Assembly: GCF_009389715.1 (NCBI RefSeq)
Contig: NC_052399.1
Coordinates: 2,620,938-2,684,937, forward strand
Reading direction: 5' to 3'
From: Phoenix dactylifera
Taxonomy: Eukaryota > Streptophyta > Magnoliopsida > Arecales > Arecaceae
Length of the DNA stretch: 64,000 nucleotides
Both the position numbers and the translations under genes were made by a program. Position 1 is the stretch's first letter. Every line of letters begins with the position of its first letter. Below the pieces are notes generated by a model. The model had not been told where the DNA came from and did not search any database. It saw only the letters and a program-made list of their open reading frames with translations. Below, one piece after another: positions 1-13,072 of this stretch.

Positions 1-1617
1 ACGTATGCCGGCCTACCAGCGAGGGCGGTCTCGGGGTGCAGTCCCTGCTGGAGCGTCGCGAGGCCTTCATTGCTCGGCATGCAGCTCGGTTCCTGCTAGA
101 GCCACACGGGTTGTGGAGTCAGGTGATGGCCGCCAGATATGGACGTGACGGCTCAGAGGTGGCATGGAGTGGGCGGCGAGTCTCCTTCATGTGGCGTGAG
201 ATTGGGAGGTATGTGCCGACAGTGTCGGCAAATACCAGGTGGATAGTAGGCGATGGGCGGAGTATTGATGTGACTGCGGACCCATGGGTGGACACTGTCC
301 CACTGAGGTGCTGGCCGACCATGATTGATACTGCGGCGGCGGAGGGACTGCGGGTTTTTGATCTTCTGGCCCCAGGAGAGTCAGCATGGGATGTGGCCAG
401 GTTACGTCAGCTGTTCGGGGTACATCTAGCTGAGAGGATCCGGTCTCTTCCGGTGCCAGGCTATGGGGGGCCTGATGTTAGGGTTTGGGGCACTTCCTGC
501 CGATCCAGGGTCCGACTGGGAGATCTCGCCGGTGTTATCCAGCAGGAGCATGAGCCAGGGCCGGACTACACTTGGATCTGGAGGTCAGGGCTTCACCCGA
601 GGGCTGCACTTTTCCTATGGAAGGTGGCGTGGGACCGTCTCCCGACGAGAGCAGCGCTGAGTAGGCGAGGATGTGAGATCCCTGCGGAGTGCGGGACATG
701 CAGTGTGGAGGAGTCGGTCGACCACATGCTTTTCCAGTGTTCGTGGGCGAGGTCGGCATGGCAGTGGGCAGGGTTCCCGCAGGAGGTCTGGCATGGGAGG
801 CCTCAGTTTTTACAGACGATGCAGCAGTGGTTGGTCCGCCCTCGGACATGTCAGGAGGCTATTCGAGCGACTTGCACAGCACATCAGATCTGGCTGGCAA
901 GGAACGCTCGTACCCTCGGTGAGCGCAGGGTGTCACCGAGGTTCGTGGTGGAGCTAGCGCGCGTACAGGCATTGGAGATCAGATCCTCTTCAGATGGACC
1001 TCTGATAGCTCGGGACACCTGGGGTTCTCTTTCTGCTTCGGCAGCTTCTCAGATGGTGTTCTTCACCTGGGAACCCCCACCCCCGAGTTTCCTTAAGGTC
1101 AATTTCGATGGTTCGGTTTTGGATGGAGGTGCGCGAGGCGGTGCGGGCTTTGTGATACGGGACCCGCACTCCAGAGTCGTGGCAGCAGGGGGCTGTCAGC
1201 TGTTCGGCACGTCGGTCCCCGGGGCAGAGTTACGAGCTGCCTGGGCCGGTCTTCGATATGCGAGGCAGGCTTTGCAGGCTGGCTCGATTGTTTTGGAGGG
1301 CGACTCAGCCACAGTCATCAGTTGGATTCAGAAGGGGCTGAGGGGTGAGGGCTCAGACCACCCCTTGGTTCGGGACATAGGGATGATGTGTGGGGTTGGG
1401 GTGGCCATTCAGGCGAAGCACGTATTTCGAGAAGCCAATGGGGCAGCCGACTGGGTGGCTGCCTTCGCGGCTCATCATTCAGGATATACCTTGTGGGTGG
1501 GGGAGGGGGAGCTGCCTCTGGCTCTCCGTGAGCTAGTATTTTTTGACTTTATTGGGTGTATTCGTACACGTTTTGTATGAAAACCCGCTTTTAGCAAAAA
1601 AAAAAAAAAAAAAAAAA
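1..1617 (+). mobile_element. LINE (L1-type) 3' portion, cut by window edge
   Basis: The segment is one open frame for the last part of a plant L1-type ORF2, a short 3' UTR, and a 22-base A tail at 1596-1617. Its encoded C-terminus is clearly related to the full-length LINE at 13.1-19.3 kb and even closer to the truncated LINE at 19.35-19.74 kb (both share ELPLALRE near the end). The 5' part lies outside the window, so neither the target-site duplication nor the length can be seen. Confidence 0.93.
3..1580 (+). CDS. LINE ORF2 C-terminal part: zinc-binding RVT-associated and RNase H domains
   Basis: The frame is open from the window start to the stop at 1580, so this is a partial ORF2 missing endonuclease and most of the reverse transcriptase. 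The first recognisable stretch is the zf-RVT region (HPRAALFLWKVAWDRLPT, then a Cys-rich CGTCSVEESVDHMLFQC). It is followed by an RNase H domain with the usual acidic residues visible: NFDGS, GAELRA, EGDS and NGAADWVA. In this family RNase H removes RNA during target-primed reverse transcription. No stop or frameshift is seen in the visible part, which suggests a fairly recent insertion. Confidence 0.9.
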   Translation, partial: VCRPTSEGGLGVQSLLERREAFIARHAARFLLEPHGLWSQVMAARYGRDGSEVAWSGRRVSFMWREIGRYVPTVSANTRWIVGDGRSIDVTADPWVDTVPLRCWPTMIDTAAAEGLRVFDLLAPGESAWDVARLRQLFGVHLAERIRSLPVPGYGGPDVRVWGTSCRSRVRLGDLAGVIQQEHEPGPDYTWIWRSGLHPRAALFLWKVAWDRLPTRAALSRRGCEIPAECGTCSVEESVDHMLFQCSWARSAWQWAGFPQEVWHGRPQFLQTMQQWLVRPRTCQEAIRATCTAHQIWLARNARTLGERRVSPRFVVELARVQALEIRSSSDGPLIARDTWGSLSASAASQMVFFTWEPPPPSFLKVNFDGSVLDGGARGGAGFVIRDPHSRVVAAGGCQLFGTSVPGAELRAAWAGLRYARQALQAGSIVLEGDSATVISWIQKGLRGEGSDHPLVRDIGMMCGVGVAIQAKHVFREANGAADWVAAFAAHHSGYTLWVGEGELPLALRELVFFDFIGCIRTRFV

Positions 1618-2267
1618 GCTATCCGCCGTACGATTGCCGTCATAGTCAATTCTATGCGGATCAACTTTCAGATAGAATTTTCATGCGCGTTGGTGGTGCA
1701 TATATCCGCATAGTCAATTCTAAGCGGATTATCTTCCTCAGAGAAATTTTTATGCGTCTTTGCGTGCTGTTGTCTTCATATTAGATCCGTATGGGAATAG
1801 TTTCCGCATATACATTTTATGCGTCTCTCGTGCCTTCTTCCGCATATAAGTTTTTATGCGTCATCATGAGGTTGTCCTCATAATCATTTTCCATACGGCC
1901 TGAAATCCGCATAAAATTTTTTTTATGCATTTCATCGAGGTTGTCCTCATATAACGTTTATGCGGAAGTAAGTTCGCAAGTAAAATATTGGCTCGCAGAT
2001 AACCTCGTATCGTCGTTTAATGCGCATCTCCTCGCACGTGCTTTCTGAAAACATATTCGGGTACCCACATCGGGGAGCGAAACGTGGATCCGAGCTCGGG
2101 CTCGCTGATTCCGTGTCCCTCCTCGATCAAGATCGGATGGTTGACATTTTTATAAGATCGAGTGTCCGCCGCCATCTCCTCCGCCATCGGATGGCGGCGC
2201 CGCCTTCTGACGAGGAGGAGGAAGACGGGCTGCCGTGCCTCTCTTGTTCCCTCCTCCCCGTGGAGTA
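1618..2267. other. Intergenic stretch rich in TATGCG/CGCATA motifs, with a small GC-rich ORF
   Basis: Between the LINE tail and the first MATE unit there is no recognised gene. From about 1640 to 2030 the words TATGCG and CGCATA recur many times in both orientations, and GAGGTTGTCCTCAT occurs twice. From about 2130 the base composition turns GC-rich. A 25-codon frame starts at 2191 with an acidic run (MAAPPSDEEEEDG) and ends at 2268, just where the MATE repeat unit begins. It could be the first exon of a gene cut by the array boundary, but no donor site or homology decides this. Confidence 0.4.
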
Positions 2268-2609
2268 AAAAGCCCGGATACAAAAATTATGTTTTTCACC
2301 AAAATAATATATATTAATAGTTGGTGGCAGAATTGAAATATGAGGGAACAGTCCGACTTTGTCTTACGATGACGGGATTTTACATCTACAATACCATGCA
2401 ACTAGATGTATCATGTCTCCATGTCGATGGGAATTGTGGAGCTGTACACTCTATCCCTAGCTTTCCTTGCCTGAAAACAACATGAAACCATATCAGACGG
2501 CAGCAGTTGCAATCACATGCAGAATGAATTATATTAGCGACATTTAGCTGGAAAAGGTTTGAAAAAGCTAGCAGGCTAAAGAATTCAGTCCTTGATGAGT
2601 TAAATCTTA

Positions 2610-3062
2610 AATCATCCCAATCAAAGATCTCGTCCAAAAAAAACTAGTCAAAAAATATTATTCGAGTTTTTTTTTGCTCCCGTACAAGCACTCAAAAACT
2701 ATCCAGTACATAGCCGATGTGGCATGGGTCTCACATACTCCTTCCTTGCCAGGCTAAGGATCCAAATCAATTTAAATCTAATCACTAACACTATAATTAG
2801 GCCGTGGTCAGCCTCCATAAACCCATATTATAATATTTTCTAATCCATATAGATCATGGGCTAGATCCAATCTGATACCCTTTGTCACAATTCAAGACTT
2901 CACTAAAAAAGACTAGTCGGAAAGTATTATTTAGGTTACTTGATCCCGTAAAAGCATTCAGGATCTGCCAATGTGTAGCTGATGTGGGACTAAACATACA
3001 CCCGCATGTGTTGTCACATAAATATAGATACCTTTTAGAAAACTTATATATGGAATTGTTGT
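2610..3062 (-). mobile_element. TRIM-like LTR element fossil, MATE unit 1
   Basis: Two imperfect direct repeats (about 2613-2755 and 2889-3060) flank a short non-coding middle. On the minus strand the middle begins with a sequence resembling the initiator-tRNA-Met primer site. This is the layout of a terminal-repeat retrotransposon in miniature, with no protein. The same element sits at the same place in the two other MATE units (8650-9085 and 42680-43100), so it is older than the tandem duplication. It is an old, diverged fossil. Confidence 0.55.
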
Positions 3063-3443
3063 GACAAGGCTTCTGGGGAATGGTTTTGATTTATAAGCTG
3101 ACAATGCCATAATAAAACCCATTCAGACAACAATTTTCCTTGTGATCTCTTCAACTTTCATCATTAAATTAAGTTGTAGGAAAAATATAATGGAGTTCCT
3201 TCAATATGCAGCTTCATATTTTTCTTTTTTCATATCCTGGTAATTGAGAGAGGGAAATAACACTTCCTTTTTGAAAACGGCTTAGTTGCCGGGGCAATGA
3301 AGAGCAAAGTAGACATCAGAATGTTTCTACTGCACTCAAAATAGAAATAGTAAAGCAAGATAAAAACTAGTTGGAATTATGCATTGAAATGACTCTACGT
3401 GGATATCAAATATTAACACCTAACAGAGTTCGCCTACATCGGG

Positions 3444-6400
3444 TTATATTTCTTCTTCCGAGCTATGGAGGTTAACTTCTATTGTGGTTCCTTGGTCTTC
3501 TAGCTTGGTAAGCAGAAGTATGGGTTGCTATGAAATAGGGGTCAGTGTGAAGTAGGCAGATATTCGGCAATCAACAGCTAAATTTCCTTTAAACAGGGAA
3601 TTAGAACATGGTAGAACTCGAAGATACTCAATTGAAGAGCAAGTTAGAAGTGTCAATTAGTTGATACTAGGGTTGGTGCTATAGGATTTCGTGGCCGGTG
3701 CAATACTACATATGGGAGGGCATTTCTTATCATAATTCTATCTTGATGAATGCATTTGTATATACAACGAGAATTTGCTGGAAAAGCACATTTTCATGAT
3801 GATTGGTATCATCAGCATACCTCTTTTTCCCAGTTGGTGCAGAGTAATTGTCGAAAGCGACAAAGCTTGGACAATGAGGCCACATATGATTCCCATCCAG
3901 AGACCCTGTCATTTGTCATACATACATACATATATACATATATGAGCTAAGAACATTTACACCATCTTTCTTTTTTTTTTACTTTGGCCACAGTTAGCAT
4001 GGTAAGAATAGAAAAGGGGAAAAGGAAGAGGAACAACCCACCTTTCCTCCAACATGGAGGACAAATGCTAGAAGAATAGCTGAAGGAATGCCAACCAAGT
4101 AATAAGCTCCAAGGTTAACAACAGCACCAATCTTCTGCCAACCGCATCCTCTGGCAACCCCTACATGTTACCAGCATTGCCTCCAAATATCAAGCGTTTA
4201 ACATCATATAAAACTAGGAGTGTAAATACGAGTCGAGAATATTTGATGGAGCCAAAGTAACACAGAACTAAAAAGAAAGAAATCTGATTCTAGATGTTGA
4301 ACAAAAAAAATATGTACCTGAGAGCACGCATTGCACCCCATCCATCATGTTGGAGGTTGCAAGAATTGGCAGCATAACTGCCACATAGTTCACCACTTCC
4401 TCTTCATTGCTATATGCATACCCCCAGAGCTTGCGCACAAAGACCATGGTCGATCCTACAACCAAGCCTTGGGCAATGGCCATAAACACCACCACACGTA
4501 CTGCTAACCGAGCAGCTTGTGGACGCCCAGCCCCAAGTTCATTGGAAACGCGTGTGCTATTAGGAAATTAGAGCAAGTTAATGATGCAGGGGACAATGCA
4601 TGGGGGGATAGAAAAAACTCTGGGCTCAACGAACCTTACTGCAGCACCGAGGCCGAAAGGAACCATGAATACAATTGAGGTAGTGTTGAGGCTGAGGAAA
4701 TGAAATTTTTCAGTATTGATATGCAGAATATTAGAAAGTTTATAAAGAGCAAAACCACAGGTGCTAGTAGATAAGTTCTATATGATATCATCGACCACTT
4801 GATTCTTTGTCTATCTTGTTTGCCCTCAAATATCGATTCAGTGTTTGTTCAAATAAGTCTGTGCCATCAATGAAAAAGAGCATGCAAAAGCTTGAACCTA
4901 TGCTCACCTTATTGACAACACTGATGTCTCTAGCTGTGGATTTGGAAGAAGACCAGAAAGAAGTACAAGCAATTCGAACGACCAGAATTCCAAGCTGTTC
5001 AGATATATAAGTACTTGGCAGTTAAAAAAAAAAAATGCACAATGATAGCAGTAAAAGGCCTTCTAATGGGAGAGGTATTTCAATTACCAGACGCAAAGCA
5101 AGAAAAAAGTATACAGATGTTTTAGAATTGCTGAGCGAGAACACTGCGCTTACCAAACCATCACTGCTGATGGAATAGCTAGTCTAATGAAGTTGATGAT
5201 GTCATGCAAGGCTTCTTTTGAAAAGCCAGTCCAAGTCTTCTTGCAGTCAGGGGATAGCTTCACAAAAAGTGCCAACAGCAACACATTCATCCAGTAAGAG
5301 AAAGAATTGGCCAAGGCAGCGCCTCTGCTGCCGAGGCCGGACTTGAATACTAGAAGCCAACAGACGAGGATGTGAAGCAATGCTGCAAACCCAGAAGCAA
5401 GCATCATTGGGAAGACTATATTTTGAGTCTGGAGGAATCTAACATGGCATTGGATGAGGCCATATGCAAAAAGGCTTGGGATCATCCATCGAGCATACAA
5501 TCCAGCTTCTGTTGCTATCTCTGTGTCTTGCCCACAGAGCATAAGAATTTGGCCTGTATAGGCCCAGACAGCAGCAAGTGGAATACTTACAAGCATGAGG
5601 ACCAGCATAGCTCTTTGCATATGTATACCGAGCATACGATATGATTTTGCTCCAAAGGCTTGTCCGCACAAGGTATCAAGTGCGCTGCTCATTCCCAACT
5701 AGTTAGAGGGCAAAAGTAAGAAAAAGATTATCGTATTATTGCCAGAGTCTTGAGGAATAGGAAGCATTGGCAATACAGAGTGCCAAATTTATAACAACAT
5801 AAGCCAGCACTCAAACAAATTGCGGCCTTGTAATTCTGTTTTTATCTTTTGATACGTAAGATGAGAAGCTAAATACATTGAACCCCAAAGTATATGGTGA
5901 TCGGTCATGAAGGTAATCACAGGAGGATAGGTAATAAGAATCTGAAAAGAGAGTGAAGATAGTGATCCTAATTTGAAGGATTACATTTTGTCTCTAACCT
6001 GAGGATATTATTTGGAAGTAGGAAATGGAAACCAAATCTGCTTAAAGTGGATTGTTCGCGGACCGGATTATAAATTACCACCCTTAATTCCACCACTTAC
6101 CCCACTTCACCCTCCCTCCTCTTCCCTTCCCTTTTAACTTACATGACTACATCTTTGTCTAAGCATTAGGAGATCTAGTCCCATTTGTATTCTGATCTAA
6201 TGGTATTGCCATTCTTCCACGATGGCTTGTGACAACCAAATAGAATAACCCTCGAAGCACCAATTTAAGGATTGGTGGAGCTAAAAGGGTCCCAATACAC
6301 AGCCTCTCTCCTTAGCCTACAAAACACGGAACGAGAGTCTTCCCATTCTGCTACCCTCGTAATTTGTGAAAATATAAACCAGCATTCAAACATATCTCAG

Positions 6401-6895
6401 CCATGTAATTTTGTCTTTTACTAAATGATGCTTGAGATGGTAAATATAATGAACCCCGAATTATATGGTGAGGTCACGAAGATAATTGCAGGAGGAACAG
6501 AATAGGTAATAAGAAACTGAAGAGATAGTGAAGATAACCTTTTATCATCCGAAGAACAGAACTAAGTACAACGGTACAAGATTGACTGATTCCAATAAGA
6601 TGGTTAGTTCTCAATGCACACATGTGAGTAAGAGAACATAGAGGAAGAAACCACATACCAACAAGCTGAAACCGGTAACCCCAGCAAAGGAAGTGGCCAT
6701 GGAGGCACCAGAGAGAGCAAGCTCTCCAAGATGGCCAACAAACATCACTGAAATCACTTGGAGGATCATCTGTAACAAGCTTGTTGCTATCAAAGGCCCT
6801 GCCAACCATAGCTGCTTCTTAACCTCAGCCAAGACCTCTCCTCCTCTCTTTTCAGAACTTAGGAGCAGAGGAGACTCCACGCTTGGTTTCTCCAT
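3444..6895 (-). CDS. MATE/DTX transporter, copy A (eight exons, altered C-terminal tail)
   Basis: MATE (multidrug and toxic compound extrusion) family membrane antiporter, likely exporting organic cations or secondary metabolites in exchange for protons at the plasma membrane or tonoplast; substrate unknown. Exons on the minus strand are 6895-6659, 5698-5154, 4994-4908, 4691-4635, 4556-4318, 4160-4042, 3905-3821 and 3527-3444 (last one tentative), all with GT-AG borders and compatible phases. The start is MEKPSVES. Visible MatE motifs include [28 protein letters not shown] and [10 protein letters not shown]. About 12 membrane segments and 480 residues are expected, which is normal for DTX proteins. 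Compared with copies B and C, exon 7 lacks two bases near 3844, which changes the last residues after TIT. The new frame still closes inside exon 8, so only the cytosolic tail is altered. The transport core is uninterrupted. Confidence 0.85.
6035..6092. mobile_element. MITE end remnant in intron 1 of MATE copy A
   Basis: This stretch matches the right end of the 526-bp MITE at 40174-40699, including the terminal ATTACC(A)CCCTAA-like bases, and the MITE in intron 1 of copy C. Only the last 60 bases are left here. The shared intron position shows that the insertion predates the split of these gene copies. Confidence 0.55.
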
Positions 6896-7367
6896 CTCTT
6901 CCTCACCTCCCTTTGCCGATAAGATGGAATATATGAGATGAGAGAGAGAGAGAGACAGAGTCGTCCACAAATGGATGTGCATGTTAAATAGGGCCAAATA
7001 GATGGTAGGCTAAAGAAATTTTTGAGAAGACGACGTAGCCTTTGTTTTGAGTGCATGTTCTTTAGGCATTTCTTTGACTTCAACAAACCCGGCTCCCACT
7101 TTCTGAATTGATGACATCGTTGATGTTGGGATAAGGAATTTGTCCTCATGCGAGTGTGTGACGCTAGTTTAAAGGAACTCGTCATATGTATATAATTGAA
7201 GATGTAAGTGTGCCCATTAACGTGCATCAGTCCCATGGCCCACATGGAAATTTCGGTGCAAGCACCTGACATTGTCTTAACTTGGACCAAAAGTAAGAAC
7301 ACGCGCCGAGAGTTTTGCCTGCCAAATGGCACCTCTGTCCTCACCTCCTTGACGCTTGCCCGAATGA

Positions 7368-8330
<963 letters not shown>

Positions 8331-8649
8331 AAGACCTGAATACAAAAATTGAGATTTTCACCAAAATATATAATTGTTGGTGCCAAAATGAGGGAACAGT
8401 ACAACTTTGTCTTACGATGACGGGATTTTACATCTAGAATACTATGCAACTTGATGTATCATGTCTCCATGTTGATGGGAATGGTGGAGTTGTACACTCT
8501 ATCCCTGGCTTTCCTTGCCTGAAACGATATCAGACAACAACAGTTGGAATCACATGCAGAATGAATTATATATGTTAGCGTCATTTAGCCAAAAAAAAAA
8601 GGTTTGTAAAAGCTGGCAGGCTAAAGAATTCAGTCCTTGATGAATTAAA

Positions 8650-9085
8650 TCTTAAATTATCACAACCATAGATCTCATCCAAAAAAAAAAAGCTAGCAAA
8701 AAAATATTATTTTAGTTTCTTGCTTTTCTATAAGTACTCAAGATCTACCCAGTGTATAGCCGACGTGGCACGGGTCCTCACATACTTTCCTTTTGCCAGA
8801 CTAAGTATCCAAATCAATTCAACTCTAGTCACTAACACTACGATTAGCTTCTGGTCAGCCTCCATGAACCTATATTACAGTATCCCCTAATCTATATAAA
8901 TCATGGGCCGGATCCACTCTGATACCACTTGTCACAATTCAAAACTTCACCCAATAAAGACTAGTCGAAAGGTTTTTTTTAGGTTCATTGGTCCTACATA
9001 AGTATCCAAGATCTATCAATGCATAGCTGATGTGGGACTAAACATACGCCCGCATACGTCCTCACATAATATAGATACTTTTTAG
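8650..9085 (-). mobile_element. TRIM-like LTR element fossil, MATE unit 2
   Basis: Same structure and position as the fossil at 2610-3062: two direct repeats (about 8655-8790 and 8930-9080) around a short middle with a primer-site-like sequence on the minus strand. There is no coding capacity. It was carried along by the MATE tandem duplication. Confidence 0.55.
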
Positions 9086-9486
9086 GAAACGTATATATGG
9101 AATTGTTGCGACTCTTCTGGGGAATAGTTTTGATTTATAAGCTGAAAGTGCCATAATAAAACACATTCAGACAACAATTTTCCTCGTCATCTCTCCAACT
9201 TTCATCATTAAATTAAGTTGTAGGAAAAATATAATGAAGTTCCTTCTATAGGCAGCTTCATATTTATCTTTTTTCATATCCTGGTACTTGAGAGAGGGAA
9301 ATACACTTCCTTTTTAAAATCGGCTTAGTTGCCGGGGCAATGAAGAGCAAAGTAGATATCAGAATGTTTCTACTGCACTCAAAATAGAAATTGTAAAGCA
9401 AGATAAAAACTAGCTGGAATTATGTATTGAAATGACTCTAAGTGGATATCAAATATTAACACCTAACAGAGTTTGCCTACATCGGA

Positions 9487-11478
9487 TTATGTTTCTTCTT
9501 CCGAGCTATAGAGGTTCACTTCTATTATGGTTCCCTGGTCTTCTAGCTTGGTAGCAGAAGTATGGGTTTCTATGAAATAGGGGTCAGTGTGAAGTAGGCA
9601 GACATTCGGCAATCAACAGCTAAATTTACTTTAAACAGGGAATTAGAACATGGTAGAACTTGAAGATACTCAATTGAAGAGCAAGTTAGAAGGGTCAATT
9701 AGTTGATACTAGGCTTGGTGCTATAGGATTTCGTGGCTGGTGCAATACTACATATTGGAGGGCATATCTTATCAGAATTCTATCTTGATGAATGCATTTG
9801 TATATACAACGAGAATTTGCTGGAAGAAGCACATTTTCATGATGATTGGTATCCTCAGCATTACCTCTTTTTCCCAGTTGGTGCAGAGAGTAATTGTCGA
9901 AAGCAACAATGCTTGCACAGTGATGCCACATATGATTCCCATCCAGAGACCCTGTCATTTGTCATACATACATCCATTCATATATAAGCTGAGAACATTT
10001 ACAGCACCTTTTTTTTTTCTTTTTCTTTGGCCACAGTTATGCTGGTAAGAATAACAAAGGGGAAGAGGAAGAGGAAAAGCCCACCTTTCCTCCAACATGG
10101 AGGACAAATGCTAGAAGAATAGCTGAAGGAATGCAAACCAACGTATAGGCTCCAAGGTTAACAACAGCACCAATCTTCTGCCAACCGCATCCTCTAAGCA
10201 ACCCCTACATGTTACCAGCATTGCCTCCAAATATCATGCATTTAACATCATATAAAACTAGGAGTGTAAATATGAGTCGATAATTTTTGAAGGAGCCCAA
10301 GTAACACAGAATTAAAAAGAAAGAAAACCGATTATAGATGTTGAACAAGAAAAATTATGTACCTGAGAGCACGCATTGCACCCCATCCATGATGTTGGAG
10401 GCTGCAAGAATTGGCATCATAACTGCCACGTAGTTCACCACTTCCTCTTCATTGCTATATGCATACCCCCAGAGCTTGCGCACAAAGACCATGGTCGATC
10501 CTACAACCAAGCCTTGTGCAATGGCCATAAACACCACCACACGTACTGCTAACCGAGCAGCTTGTGGACGCCCAGCCCCAAGTTCATTGGAAACGCGTGT
10601 GCTATTAGGAAATTAGAGCAAGCTAACGATGCAGGTGATAATGCATGGGGGGATAGAATAAACTCTGGGCTCAACGAACCTTACTGCAGCACCGCAGCCG
10701 AAAGGAACCATGAATACTATTGAGATAGTGTTGAGGCTGAGGAAATGAAATTTTTCAGTATTGATATGCAGAATATTAGAGAGTTTATAAAGAGCAAAGC
10801 CACATGTGCTAGTAGATAAATTCTATATGTTATCATCGACCACTTGATTCTTAGTCTATCTTGTTTGCTCTCAAATATCGATTCAATGTTTCAACACTAT
10901 GCAATAAATATCCTAGTTCAAATAAGTCTGTGCCATCAATGAAAAAGAACATGCAAAAGCTTGAAACCTATGCTCACCTGATTGACAACACTGATGTCTC
11001 TAGCTGTGGATTTGGAAGAAGACCAGAAAGAAGTACAACCAATTCGACTGACCACAATTCCAAGCTGTTCGAAAAAAAAATTGCATAATGAAAGCAATAA
11101 AAGACCTTCTAATGGGAGAGGTATTTCAATTACCAAACGCAAAGCAAGAAAAAGGTATACAGATATTTTAGAATTGCTAAGCGAGAACGCTGCGCTTACC
11201 AAACCATCACCGCTGATGGAACAGCTAGTCTAATGAAGTTGATGATGTCATGCAAGGCTTCTTTTGAAAAGCCAGTCCAAGTCTTCTTGCAATCAGGGGA
11301 TAGCTTCACAAAAAGTGCCAACGAACATCACTGATGTCACTTGGAGGCTCTTCTGTAACAAGTTTGTTGCTATCAAAGGCCCTGCCAACCATAGCTGCTT
11401 CTTAACCTCAGCCAAGACCTCTCCTCCTCCCTTTTCAGAACTTAGGAGCAGAGGAGACCCCACACTTGGTTTCTCCAT
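9487..11478 (-). pseudogene. MATE/DTX transporter copy B, pseudogene with fused exons 1 and 2
   Basis: Exons 3 to 8 lie at 11064-10978, 10736-10680, 10601-10363, 10204-10085, 9951-9865 and 9569-9487, matching copies A and C. The 5' part is broken. Exon 1 (start 11478) runs as far as the SVMFVG motif and then, at about 11321, jumps straight into the last third of exon 2 (ending 11200), so intron 1 and most of exon 2 are gone and the frame stops a few codons later. Exon 6 is one base longer and exon 8 one base shorter than in copy C. About half of the first MatE domain is missing, so no working transporter is possible. Exon 1 and the upstream flank resemble copy C more than copy A. Confidence 0.88.
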
Positions 11479-11938
11479 CTCTTTCTCACCTCCCTTTGCT
11501 GATGAGATGGGATGCATGAGATGAGAGAGAGAGAGAGAGTCGTCCACAAATGGATGTGCACGTTAAATAGGAAGGAGGCTTGATTTGGCCAAATAGATGG
11601 TAGGCTAGGAAATTTTTGAGAAAATGACGTAGCCTTTGTTTTGAGTATACGTTCTTAGGCACTTCTTTGACTTCAAATCTGACTCCCACTTTTTGAATCG
11701 ATGACATGTTGGAATAAGGAATTTGTCGTCATGCGACACTAGTTTAAAGGAACTTGTAATATGTTTATAATTGAAGATGTAATTGTGCCCATGAACGTGC
11801 ATCAGTCCCATGGCCGGCATGGAATTTTCTGCGCATGTACCTGACATTTTCTCGACTTGGACCACAAGTAAGACGCCAAGATTTTGGCCTGCCAACTTGC
11901 ACCTTGTCCTTACCTCCCTGGCGCTTGCCCGAATGAGA

Positions 11939-11968
<30 letters not shown>
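11939..11968. repeat. (TA)n-(GA)n microsatellite upstream of MATE copy B
   Basis: Short TA run followed by GA repeats, at the same place as the long microsatellites at 7369 and 47619. Confidence 0.9.
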
Positions 11969-11970
<2 letters not shown>

Positions 11971-12152
11971 CACACTAATCCGAGCAATCAAACTTGAATA
12001 TCTATATTCAATTGGAGGCATGAATCAAAATGCTTTGTCTAGTATATTAATATTTATATTTATTTTGTTTAATAAACACATAGTATATATATGTTAGTTA
12101 AACATAAAAATTTATATCCATATTTATTTTAAATGGATATGAATATACAAAT

Positions 12153-12425
12153 AGTTGAAATCACCACTTGTCCTAAAAGCTTAAGCTAATAAAATAAGGT
12201 AGATTTATTTATATATTTATTCTTTTTCACACTCTTCCTCATATGTGGACCGGACTTTTCTTTTAATGGATGAGCCCAACATATAAAATTTTTTTAATAA
12301 TAGGGTTAAAGAGTGCAGAGATAGAGTTAGAACTCAGAACTTTTGCTCTGATACCATGTTGAAATCACCACTTGTCCTAAAAGCTTAAGCTAATAGGATG
12401 AGGTAGATTTATTTATATATTTTAT
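12153..12425 (-). mobile_element. TRIM-like LTR element fossil
   Basis: Two direct repeats of about 65-70 bases (12153-12222 and 12357-12425) flank a middle of about 135 bases. Next to the second repeat, on the minus strand, is a clear initiator-tRNA-Met primer-site word (TGGTATCAGAGC). This is the LTR-primer site-short middle-LTR layout of a TRIM. No protein is encoded. The two repeats are still very similar, suggesting moderate age. The matching region of the second block (around 47.69 kb) lacks it. Confidence 0.65.
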
Positions 12426-13072
12426 ATTTTCTTATACAAATTAAATACTAAAAATATAGATATAAATACTTTATAATCATAAAAATCAAAAATATTACTG
12501 AGCATGAGATAAAATAAGTTAATAATATATTAATGTGATTATTTATTTTTTTTAAAAAAATTATGAATACTATATAAGATTAAATAGGATTATAAATAAA
12601 TTCGGATCAAGTAGTTATCTATCCAAATTTATATCTCTTTTTTTTTACGAATATGAATATGAATATTAATTGAATGATCAAATTTTTACTTATATTCAAT
12701 AAATTTGAATAGAAAAATAGATCAAAAAATATTATCCCGTTCACTTTTATCCTACTGCAAAATCTTTCCAAGACATGCTTAGCCGCATTTGCTCTAATCC
12801 ATGAGGGGTATAATTGGTATTTTATCCCCTAATTAACTAGGTGCATGGTGCTACAGGGTTTACACCCGTTCGGGGAGACTTTCGTGCAAATGTAGCAGCT
12901 TTTTTATAGCTTTCCTTTAAACTCAACGAGCTTAAAAGAAATAAACTAAAAACAAAAAAGGGTAACTCAAGAGATAAGCCAAAAAACGTAGCCAAAGAGA
13001 TAGTGTCGGATCAATGATGAAACTTTAGCACACTAAATTATATATATCTATATATTAAAATCCAGCTGCATG

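Noticed and set aside
5372-5669. Open frames on plus and minus strands over MATE exon 2
   Set aside because: Shadows of exon 2, repeated identically at 45417-45714 over copy C.
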